A stretch of 64,000 nt of DNA, taken from positions 8,048,190 through 8,112,189 of the forward strand of contig OZ024857.1 of the NCBI GenBank assembly GCA_964017155.1. Direction: 5' to 3'. The translations under genes and the position numbers were made by a program. Under the pieces are notes generated by a model. The model saw only the letters and a list, made by a program, of their open reading frames with translations, searched no databases and was not told the origin of the DNA. Source of the DNA: Oasisia sp. SBJ-2009 (Eukaryota > Annelida > Polychaeta > Sabellida > Siboglinidae). Positions 1 to 12,266 of the stretch are shown piece by piece (the first letter of the stretch is position 1; each line of letters starts with the position of its first letter).

Positions 1-130
1 ACAGGAGCAATGTAGAGTGAAAAAACTTGCCCAAGGTTTCGAACCCGGGTTCTCATAGTCGAGAGTCCGAAGCTCTACCCCTGAGCCTCTACTAAGTGGC
101 ATCATTGCAAACTGCATGCTGCTGTAAATC
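1..130 (-). mobile_element. tRNA-derived SINE fragment, cut by the window edge
   Basis: Read on the minus strand, this holds a tRNA-like promoter region with a B-box-like GGGTTCGAAACC, followed by the CTTGGGCAAG and TCTACATTGCTCC words. Related words (CCTTGGGCA, TCTACATTGCTCCCG) recur in the + strand copy near 4060-4110, which supports a dispersed family. Confidence 0.45.
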
Positions 131-886
131 GGGGGTGGATCCATAGAGGGTAGATTGGGGTGCACAAATTTCACCTTATGAGGCTCGCCAAAAATTCTCC
201 ACTTGCAATTGTGCCCAACACACATATTCAGTGGTCTGGACTGGAGACTCAGCATGACTCAGCATGACATGCTATCACACTGTTGGATTATAACATTGAA
301 AGATGGGGGGAACGATATTGAAATTGAAAATTTGTGGCTGCTATATCACTGTAACATTAACATCTTCTAACCTAAATAGGGGCAGATTCAAAAGTCTAGG
401 GATCAAGTTCTTAAAGGGGAATGTTCTCAGGACTAGGGGACACACCAAATTAAAGAGATATCTAGGGGGCTCATGCCCTGCAAGCCCCCTCGCTCCGCCT
501 ATAATCATTGTGTGAAGCTGCAGGATGTGTCCAATTAAATGTGCTAGCTGGTACTACATCGTCGTCAAATTTGATTACAGGGAACTATTAAATGCCTGCA
601 TCAAAAGTACCATTTGGTATACCGTATTAATTCTATCAAGTGTACACCCCACTTTTTAGCTGCTTTGAACATTTCTGAGAACAATTTCCAAAGCAGACAT
701 CCACAATTATAATTTAATATCAACATTTGTCACATTAGATTCAAACCTCAGTGATGAAAGCTCATCAGATTTTATAGAAGCATAAATCCCTTGCCATTCA
801 CATCTGCTGAACTGACTGCTTACTGTGAATCTAATATTACAGCATAAATTTTATAAAAAAATAAATGATATATATATAATTTATAT

Positions 887-928
<42 letters not shown>

Positions 929-990
929 ATTATGCTTAATTAAAAATAAATATATGTTTTGTCCGCTCATAAAATATTTAATTTTCCCAG
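131..990. other. Intron before the first visible villin exon
   Basis: No exon of the missing villin N-terminus was found here; a short open frame at 303-515 resembles nothing. The stretch ends in an (AT)n tract at about 868-926 and a short pyrimidine tract before the acceptor ATTTTCCCAG at 981-990. Confidence 0.6.
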
Positions 991-3900
991 GATGAGTCAG
1001 GGACGGTGGCCATCAAAGCGATTGAGTTGGACGACTACCTAGGGGGCACTCCGGTGCAGTATCGGGAGGTACAGGGCTACGAGTCGAAGGTCTTCCTCAA
1101 CCACTTCAAGGGAGGCATCAAGTGAGTCCAGTGTCTTAGATAAGTTTGCAGATTTAGGTTACTTTGAGTCGGTTCTGATCCCTTATGTCTGTCATGTCTA
1201 TGGTGTATGTACAGGAGACTGCGCTTTGAGTTATTTAATAATAATAATGAGACAACTATTGCATGTAAGTTCTGATTTAGAGTCCAGCCACAGAGTTAGA
1301 TCATTAATCTTTCCCCTATAGTTCTACTAGTGTGTTCTATTTATATCTATGAGTCCGGCTCATATGTACACCAAGACAAAAGGATTGGTCAGCTCAGAAT
1401 TAACTGATAAAAATCCTGTATCATAAATATCATATTTGTCAATGGACGGACAGGAACTATGAAAAACCACAATCTGGAAAAGATCAATCTTTATGTGATA
1501 GCAAGCTTGATTTAAGAGTGTTTATGCACCATTCTCACTTAGGCAAAGCAAGTATGCAAGACCAATGTAGATTGAAACAAGCCAACTAAATTAATGACAT
1601 TTTATTTTATATATTTACGCATTATGTAAACCACAACTCAGGAGTTTTGTGCCTGTGGCCATTAGAATGTTGAATGCTAAATGAGTCATATTGCTGTCAA
1701 CCGGTTGAATTGTTCTTGTAGTGGATACATCTGGAAATTCATTTGCACTTTGTTGTGACCATCCCATATATTTTAGGTGTGATCATAAGTTGTACAATGC
1801 ATATCCTTTTTAAGGACAATAAAGTGAAAGTGAAAGTCAGTACATTGACCCTGCAAGCAAGCCAGACCCAAGGCAATATTATTGGTACTCGATAACTTAC
1901 ACATCAGTATCAGTCACCAGTACTAACTATATCACTACACCGGGCCATTTACCATTGACAATGCCACCAGGTCACCCCAAAAGCAAATGTGACTGACCCC
2001 CACAACTATTTTATTGCACTCCCTTAGTTGATAAATTAAAGTTGACTATTTAGAACTTGTTCCCACATATACCACCATCATGTCGAATCTTAGCATATCT
2101 TGATAAAATATGTCGTGGGATTCTGCAATGAGAGAGCATTAATGCTGTTGTATTATTAAACTTCATACCTGTTGATATGTGGTAAGCTGTTGATATACAG
2201 TGTAACTGCAGTTGTCATGGTAACAAAAGACTCCTTAAAACGTATTTATTCAAAAGAGCTTTTTACTCATGAACATTGACGGACGTTTTAAGTTTTCAGG
2301 ATTTACTTATTTATTTATTATTCTGAGCTGCATTTAGTACTTTTACATTCATAATATGTATTGTTATTATTACAAGTATTTTTTATTATTAAAAGTATGT
2401 GTATTATTATGATAATTTATTTCGATATTTGATGCCATGTTTTTATAATTTTATGACTTTTAGTTTCTTTCTATGATTTGTTGTAACAGCACCTTCGAAC
2501 AAGGTAACTTGGATTTATTACTTTTATTATTATTATTATCATATTATTATAACAAAACAGAAGAGAAACCAGTAAATAAAAAAAGATCAAAATATTGATT
2601 GGCTTGTCCTTTTGGTAATGAGGCCAACATGTTTGTGGTTCCACAGCTACATGGCAGGGGGCGCTGCATCCGGCTTCACACACGTTGAAAACACAATCAA
2701 ACCTCGACTGATGCACGTGAAGGGAAAAAGTTGTCCACGAATTAAGGAAGTAAGTTAACTTATATAATTTTGTTAAATGTGCATAATATTGTAAATTTCC
2801 ACCGTAGTTTAAAAACACACCATTATACCTTTGCCTATCCACCATAGCTTCCTGGAACATCACTTAATCTGCTAACAATCAGAGTGTTTATTGACTCTGA
2901 GATTGATCAACCATTTTGTATTGATGCGCTGTTGAACTTGGTTTCCAAGGATTTAGGTACGGTAGAAGTCAATATTATTATAAACTGATTATTGGTATGT
3001 GTGCTAATGATATCTACACATGTGTATGTAGTATGGATTTCCGGTACATGTTGCACATGTATGTTATATAATGTTTAAAAAATTAACTGCTGTTGTGGCA
3101 AACATTTCGTAATCACAGTTAAGAGGCAGACCAAGTCAGTACGATTATTCGGATTAACCATTAAAATATGATGATAACAAATGTGCAGGAGTCAATCATC
3201 GGAGTGAGGGACCGTTCATTATTTAATGAAGGTGATCCACAGTGTACATATATTCACATGTTATTCCTTACAAATATGGAACATTGCCATTGATTATTAG
3301 AAAATTAGAATTTGATTAGGCACAATTTGGAATGGGTGAGACCAGCAGGCCTAGAAAATGTGTGCATAAATACATACAGAGGTAGTGACATAGAGGTGGG
3401 TGTGCCCGCTGGTGGGTGGGTGGGTGGGCAGGCAGGTGGGTAAGTGGGTGGGCAGACAGGTGGGTGGGCGAGTGGGTAGGAAGGCAAGCAGGTGAGTGGG
3501 TGGGTGGGCAGGCAGGTGGGAGGGTGAGTGGGTGGGCAGGCATGTGGGAGGGTGGGTGGGTGGACAGGCAGATGGGTGGGTGGGAGGGCAAGCATGTGGG
3601 TGAGTGGGTGGATGGGCAGGCGGGTGGGTGAGTGGGTGGGCAGGCATGTGTGTGAGTGGGTGGGTGGGTGGGAGGGTGAGTGGGTGGGCAAGCATGTGGG
3701 TGAGTGGGTGGATGGGCAGGCAGGTGGGTGGGTGAGTGGGTGGGCAGGCATGTGTGTGAGTGGGTGGATGGGCAGGCAGGTGGGTGGGTGGGAGGGTGAG
3801 TGGGTGGGCAAGCATGTGGGTGAGTGGGTGGATGGGCAGGCAGGTGGGTGGGTGAGTGGGTTGGCAGGCAGACAGATGAGCAGGCAGAATTTTATTTTTG

Positions 3901-6900
3901 TTTTATTTTGATTTTTGTAATATCATTCAACAAGTTCAAAACCACATATATATGTAACTAAAAACATCGTAGCATCTTCTTCTCATGGCGAAAATTACTA
4001 GAACATTGAACTCCCAATCTGAGGTTCGAGTCCTATGCTAGCACACATTTCAAACCTTGGGCACCTGTTTCAAACCTTCAACAAGTTAATTCGGTCTACA
4101 TTGCTCCCGTTCACTCTGCTACATGAATGTGTACCTGGCTGTAAACAGTAGTGGATATCTCTGTACAAACAGTCTTCATGCATTAATAGCAATGCATTTG
4201 GCTGGTTGCTGTCCAGAGAGTTTGAGATGGCGTTCAATTAAACAAGTCTGCGAGGGAGTAAAGTGTTTCGCACGCTATGTGCAGACTTGAGAACTGATAC
4301 GGTGATATAATTATATGAACCAACTGTTTTACAAGTAGCGTAAACTAATGGGCAAGTCGACAAAGTCAAGATATAATAATAACATGCCATTGTTTAATTG
4401 TGATGTGAATGGTTATTGTCCAAACAGGTGTATGACTTGCTGCTGTCATCAAGAAGTAAATTAGGAGAACGTTAAAAGTCATGCAGAACTGGACCAGAAT
4501 GCACCCAGTTTGGTGCAACGTACAGAACTTATAGCCGCAGGTGATATTTTCCAGGTGATGATTGGCTGGGCCCAGATGAATGATGGTGACGCTTTCATCC
4601 TTGATGTTGGCACAGCTTTGTTTGTGTGGAACGGCAAGACATGTAGTCGCACGGAGAGAATCAAGGTAACAATATTATTGTTGACTCATATTTAATGCTT
4701 TCATGGTGTACTAGCGCAATGTTTTTCCTGTGATTAAAGGGATGATAATCGTCCATTAAAGGGACGATAATCAGAACTTTACTCATGTGACCTCCATCAA
4801 GCTTTGACTTGACAACAACATTTGTTGACGTTATTACATTACTAGTGCAACACGTCATCTGCTAAGTACATCTTAAATGCATTCAGTTTTCACTTGAACA
4901 ACTATGCCTGATGTTTTTCTCTTAAAGAAAACGTCTTGGGAACAAAATATCAAAATAGAGCACCATTGAATGTCCGAATCGGCTCAAGTTCAGCAACCAT
5001 TTTGTGTGTCTCCAAGAACCTTGTTACTATGGCCAGTAAAATATTTCCACAGGCGATGGAGTACGCAAGGAAACTGAGAGATGATCGGGGAAAGGGAAAC
5101 ATCGTCGTTGTGGAGGACGGAGAAGAAAATGCTGACGAGATGGGTGCTGATGAATTTGAAGTAAGTGTGTGAGCCCTGACATTTTATTCATTTAATTCCT
5201 TTAGATTATCTACACGGAAACAATGGCCAACCTCACCCCTGACGATAGAGATGCCAAGAGGAGTACAGTTGTAGCAACATATATGATTGTCAGACAAGTG
5301 TACATAGAGTGACATTTGATTGACAGCTGTTTGAGGAGTAAACAGTAATGTTTGATTGACAGCTGTTTGAGGAATATGTAAATTGATGGTTGATTGACAG
5401 CTGTTTGAGGAGTACATAGTGTGATGTTTGATTGACAGCTGTTTGAGGAGTACATCTGTTTGAGGAATACATGTGATGTTTGATTGACAGCTGTTTGAGG
5501 AATACATGGTGTGATGTTTGATTGACAGCTGTTTGAGGAATACATAGTGTGATGTTTGATTGACAGCTGTTTGAGGAATACATAGTGTGATGTTTGATTG
5601 ATAGCTGTTTGAGGAGTACATAGTGTGATGTTTGACTGACAGCTGTTTGAGGAGTACGTAGTGTGATGTTTGATTGACAGCTGTTTGAGGAGTACATAGT
5701 GTGATGTTTGATTGACAGCTGTTTGAGGAGTACATAGACTGATGTTTGATTGACAGCTGTTTGAGGAGTACGTGGTGTGATGTTTGATTGACAGCTGTTT
5801 GAGGAGTACATAGTGTGATGTTTGATTGACAGCTGTTTGAGGAGTACATAGTGTGATGTTTAATTGACAGCTGTTTGAGGAGTACATAGTGTGATGTTTG
5901 ATTGACAGCTGTTTGAGGAGTACATGGTGTGATGTTTGATTGACAGCTGTTTGATGAATACATAGTGTGATGTTTGATTGACAGCTGTTTGAGGTGTACA
6001 TAGTGTGATGTTTGATTGACAGCTGTTTGATGAATACATAGTGTGATGTTTGATTGACAGCTGTTTGAGGTGTACATAGTGTGATGTTTGATTGACAGCT
6101 GTTTGAGGAGTACATAGACTGATGTTTGATTGACAGCTTGAGGAGTACATGAGATAACGTTTGATTGACAGCTGTTTGAGGAGTACATGAAATAACCTTT
6201 TGATTGACAGCTGTTTGAGGAGTACATAAAGTAAGATTTGATTGACAGCTGTTTGAGGAATACATGAAATAACGTTTGATTGACAGCTGTTTGAGGAGTA
6301 CATAAAGTAAGATTTGATTGACAGCTGTTTGAGGAGTACCTGCTGCTGAGTGACAAGTCGTCTCTGCAGCCTGCGTCTTCAGCGCCTGCAGATGATGTTT
6401 ATGAGAGGAAGGCAGCATCCCAGCTGAAACTCTGGAAGTAGGTTCTAACTGTTCCTTCTGAGGAGGCCTGGCTGCCAGCATTCTGAGCTCAATACCTGAA
6501 ATAGACAGGCCTTAAACACAGGGAACTTTACATCCCTTGTGACTGGGAGATCATGTTAATATCAGTTCCATCCCAGTTTCAGATGTAGAAGAACCAGAGA
6601 GGATGACAATCATCCTGGCTTTCTATACTGTCAAATGAGCAACATATAGCTAGATTTGCTGCCTTAGTCTTTTTCTCAGTCATAGGGCTGCCTTATATGC
6701 AATGTGCACATTTACTGTCCCCTAGCAGCGTGAGCGGTCTTATAAAAATTGGGAATGGTGACTTAAAGTTAAGTGACTGATTGGCCATTAAATGCTGGGT
6801 GATGTTGTTTTCCCTGTCTCCAGATGTTCTGATGAAAGTGGATCACTGAAGGTGACAGAAATTGGAGAGAAGCCGCTCAAGAGAGAGATGCTTGACACAA

Positions 6901-9900
6901 ATGTAAGTTTAGTTATCCAGTTTGTATTGCTGTACATCCTAAGTTCATACAACCTCCAATTCATTGCCTCATGTTGTCATATCTATTTTCTTGCTTGGTT
7001 GACTGTTTTGTTGATAGTTTATGTTGCAACTGCTGTTAATAATGTCTTTTGTCTGCTGGTGACTAATTTTGTGTAAATATATTTTAAGTTGGATACAACA
7101 GTATACTACACCATTGCCATGGTATGTATTTTTTTTTTAGGTGCTGTAATGTTTAAAGTATGTTATTTTTGAAGTCCCATAAGAATGATATCCTTTTTTG
7201 CTAACATGGTATTGGTGTATTTGTGTAAAAAGCATAAAAAATAGTGCATTAAGTTAATTGTTTTCTCAGTGTCACTTAGTTGGTGTTGGGGTAAACATGA
7301 CTGCTTACATAAGTTGTTTGCATCAAGGAAAATGTCTGTCTCTTCTGTCTTGCTCCTGTCTCCCTCTCTCTTCTCTCCCTCTGCCTCTCTCTCCCTTACC
7401 CTCACCCTCCCTCTTCCTCTCCTTGTCCCCCTCTCTCTCTCTCTCTCTCTCTCTCCCTCGCTCTCTCTCTCCTCTCTCTCTCTCTATCTCATATGTTACA
7501 TGAGAGACCATCATTCATACTTCACACAGGCAAGATGACTAACTGGTTGTTGACTTCAGTAGTTTCATGTTCTGTTTCTCAGGACACATTCATTGTGGAC
7601 AACGGAGACGCAGGTATCTGGGTGTGGTGTGGTCGCAAGTCTAACCCGAAGGAGAAGAAGGAAGCTATGGCCAATGCTGCTGTGTGTATACCTCGGAGGA
7701 GTATAATGTTATGATGTCATGCTGGCGGTGTGTGCTGCTTGGTTCTCTTGCCAGAAATAACATACCTACAAACACACACAAACTCCAAAATAATAATAAT
7801 AAAAGACTTCTATAGGATATATAATAAAAGACTTCTATAGGAGCCGATCAATAAAAACTTCACAAACATATGCACACATACATAAAACGATGTCCTAAGA
7901 AATAAACGTGTAAAATATGCTTAAAATACAGTCATTAAAACATAAAAGAATAGATAATTAGGATTTATGAACACAATGTTTCTTTTAAAAAGTATGTTAC
8001 ATATAGTAATTTGAGCAAGAGTAGTAACCCTCTTTACATCCCTCGGGTGAAAACGAAAGCCTTATCAATGAGGTAAACTCACACAAATTAGCAAACACAC
8101 ACATCCACCGCTGGTGACTATACAGTACAGTCAACAAGAACCAACAAGACAGCCTGAGTGGAACTTAAAAAACCTTGTAATCTGATGGGTCTGCTAGGAC
8201 ACATACTGTATTCGTTTTATTAAGTGTACATACCCTATTTAGTGTACACCCCTTTTCAGTTTCACCAGTGTCTGACATTGATCTATGACCACAAAATACA
8301 TCAGACCCATCGTTTAGTGTAATTACTCCCTGTCAACCACTGAATCAGTGACAATGTCAGAACATTCCACCTGCGTCTGCCATCTATGCACCTCTTTGAC
8401 CACATTTGGATGAATAGATCATTTCAAGACAATTTCTATTGCCATGTGCTTGCTATACCAGGTTCGAATTTTACATAGGAAGTTTGATTGCAATGCTCTT
8501 CAAAATAAATCATTACTTGTAGATATAGTATTACTCTTAATCCTGATGATCACATTGTAATGTATACTCAATAATATCTAAAGCAATGATCTAAGTATCC
8601 ATTTGTGTGGTTTCCAGGCGTTCCTGACCGAGCGTAGTTACTCCAACCACGTCCAGGTGATAAAGGTGCATGAGAACGGGGAACCAACCGAGTTCAAGGC
8701 CCTCTTCAGGGTGTGGGAGAAGCCACTGCTGCCAGGGCAGCTGAACCCTCACAAGAACAACAGAATCGGTACGAGAACCTCTTGAACTGGGTCAGATATG
8801 TAGCATCCAGGAAACAGGCGGTCATTTTATTTTATAGGGTTTGTTTAACTGGGTTGATAAGGATTATTCAACTACACACCCGCTGTATTTAAAATAGTAC
8901 AGTTTAAGTCTAATGCAATCGTTAGCAATCATTCTGTGCATGTTTTTTACTATATTTAGAAATATCCATCTGGTCTATTGTTATCGTAATGTATTCGGAC
9001 ACTATAAAAAAAAGGTTTAATTGTCTAAAAACATACATTATAAAATATACAGTCATTTTAGAGTATATGTGTTAGGATTGTTAACAGTAAAACATCTGCA
9101 AAAACAGACATTATAGGCAATTATTTTGGTGGAAATTTTATGGGGTATAAAAATATACGGTGACCACTCTTGACTCCTTTAAAATACTCTTCTTGACACC
9201 TTTAAAATACTCTTAACTCCTCCTATGTTGGCATAAGGACCTTTGGTCAGGATTATCCTGAATCCATGCCACTTTAAATGTGCTCCCGTTATGATTACAT
9301 TTACCATCATTACAGATAATATGTATCTGTTCTGGAAGGTGTAGAGTGTTGTTCTATGTACTGTAGTGGCAACTATGTGTCTGTTCTGGAAGTGTAGAGT
9401 GTTATTCTATGTACTGTAGTGGCAACTATGTGTCTGTTCTGGAAGTGTAGAGTGTTATTCTATGTACTGTAGTGGCAACTATGTGTCTGTTCTGGAAGTG
9501 TAGAGTGTTATTCTATGTACTGTAGTGGCAACTATGTGTCTGTTCTGGAAGTGTAGAGTGTTATTCTATGTACTGTAGTGGCAACTATGTGTCTGTTCTG
9601 GAAGTGTAGAGTGTTATTCTATGTACTGTAGTGGCAACTATGTGTCTGTTCTGGAAGGTGTAGAGTGTTATTCTATGTACTGTAGTGGCAACTATGTGTC
9701 TGTTCTGGAAGTGTAGAGTGTTATTCTATGTACTGTAGTGGCAACTATGTGTCTGTTCTGGAAGTGTAGAGTGTTGTTCTATGTGCTGTAGCGGCAACAA
9801 TTCAGACAAACTTCAATGCGGCGACGATGCACGACAACCCATCGATTGCACGGGAGACAGGCATGGTGGACGACGGAACTGGCAAGAAAGTGGTACGTTT

Positions 9901-12223
9901 GCCAACCAACGGGTTATAGTTACCCACAACTACTGAGAGTAAGGTCAACCGTAAATATGGTGCACTTGTTTCAAGAGCATATTGTCAGGAGAATTCATTC
10001 TGCCATGTGGAACATTATTCACAAATTCATTGACTCAATATTGCCCCAGTTTACTCAGTTGCATGAATGAATACATGGTCATATACAGTGGTGGATATTT
10101 GACCAAACAGTCTTCACGCATTAATTGTAGCATATGGCTGGATGCCTCCCAGAGAGGTTGAGATGGTGTTTGATTGAACAAGTCTGCCAGGGACTAAAGT
10201 GAAGAGTGCTATGAGTACTCATGATGACTGGATACTCTGCTATGTAAGAATTTAGCTTTCCTTTACAGACAGTGGTGGTATTTGTGTAACCTTTGTACAT
10301 TAACTGCAGTGTGGTTGAATGCATCCGAGAGAAGTAAAAATGGTGTTTGATTTATCAGGTATCAGGGTGAAATGTGTAAAGAGCCTTTGTACATTAAATG
10401 CACCGTGGTTGAATGCTTCAGAGAGAAGTAATAATGGTGTTTGATTTAACATATCTCAGGGTGTAATGTGCAAAGAGCCTTTGTACATTAACTACACTGT
10501 GGTTGAATGCTTACGAGAGAAGTCAAAATAGTGTTTGATTTATCAGGTCTCGGGGAGTAATTTGTAATGTGCTTTGAGCAGTTCTAAGACAGGAGACTAT
10601 GCTGTGTAAGAATGTATCTTTACACTGTGACTTGTCACTACAGATCCACCGCGTCGAGAGGACGGGGAACACGTACGAGTTGAAGGTGGTTGAGAAACGC
10701 TATCAGGACCAGTTGTTTGGAGGAGACAGCTACGTGATCCTGTACACATACCTGGCCGGGGGCAGAGACAACTACATCATCTACTTCTGGCTGGTAAGTG
10801 TGTACACCATACCAGTGTACTGTCTCGGTTGTTCAAGTTTGTGATCTGGTCTCGTGTCATGTTGCATCAACTCACAGCAAATATCTGGTGACTTGCATTA
10901 GCAGCTTTCTTTTCTGTGTAGTTTAGACAGTGGTGGCTGAAACCTTCATTTAACCAACACAACTTCTGCTAGGACTAATGTGTTCCCTACATCTCCCTTC
11001 CTTATCTCCCTACCCTCCTTACTTCACGCCTCTCTCCAACCACTAACTTTCCCTCTCCCTATATCTCTCATACTCTCCAATCTCCCTTTCTCCATCACTC
11101 TCTTTCCCTCTCCCCTCCTCTCTATCTCTCTCATCACCTCTCCTCACAGTCTCAGTGTTCTCTCCACCTCACTTCCCATATTCTCTCTCTCTACCCACTG
11201 TCTTTCCTTCTCCATGACTCCCTCTACTTCCTCACTCTCACTCCACATTCTCTCTCCCACCCTCTCTCTCTCTCTCTCTCTCACCCATATTCTCTCCCTC
11301 CCATTTCTTCTCATTCCTTCTCCCTGTCTCTGTTACTCTCCACCCCCTCTCCATCACTCTCCTTCTCTCTCCTTTCTCTTACTTCCCACCCCCTCTCCAT
11401 CACTCTCCCTCTCTCTCCTTTCTCTTACTCCCCACCGTTCTCCATCACTCTCCTTCTCTCTCCTTTCTCTCACTCCCCACCCCCTCTCCATCACTCTCCT
11501 TCTCTCTCCTTTCTCTCACTCCCCACCCCCTCTCCATCACTCTCCTTCTCTCTGCTTTCTCTCACTCCCCACCCCTTCTCCATCACTCTCCTTCTCTCTC
11601 CTTTCTCTCACTCCCCACCCCCTCTCCATCACTCTCCTTCTCTCTCCTTTCTCTCACTCCCCACCCCCTCCATCACTTTCCTTCTCTCTCCTTTCTCTCA
11701 CTCCCCACCCCCTCTCCATCACCCTCCTTCTCTCTGCTTTCTCTTACTCCCCACACCCTCTCCATCACTCTCCTTCTCTGTCCTTTCTCTCACTCCCCAC
11801 CCCCTCCATCACTTTCCTTCTCTCTCCTTTCTCTCCCTCCCCACCCCCTCTCCATCACTGTCCTTCTCTCTCCTTTCTCTCACTCCCCACCCTTCTCCAT
11901 CACTCTCCTTCTCTCTGCTTTCTCTCACTCCCCACCCCTCTCCATCACTGTCCTTCTCTCTCCTTTCTCTCACTCCCCACCCCTCTCCATCACTCTCCTT
12001 CTCTCTCCTTTCTCTCACTCCCCACCCCCTCTCCATCACTGTCCTTCTCTCTCCTTTCTCTCACTCCCCACCCCTCTCCATCACTGTCCTTCTCTCTCCT
12101 TTCTCTCACTCCCCACCCCTCTCCATCACTGTCCTTCTCTCTCCTTTCTCTCACTCCCCACCCCTCTCCATCACCCTCCTTCTCTCTCCTTTCTCTCACT
12201 CCCCACCCCCTCTACATCACTCT

Positions 12224-12266
<43 letters not shown>

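Noticed and set aside
5184..6481. Minus-strand frames of 390 and 423 codons with SSNSCQS repeats
   Set aside because: These are three-frame readings of the 38-bp array on the antisense strand; the sense content (splice acceptor plus exon start) explains the sequence.
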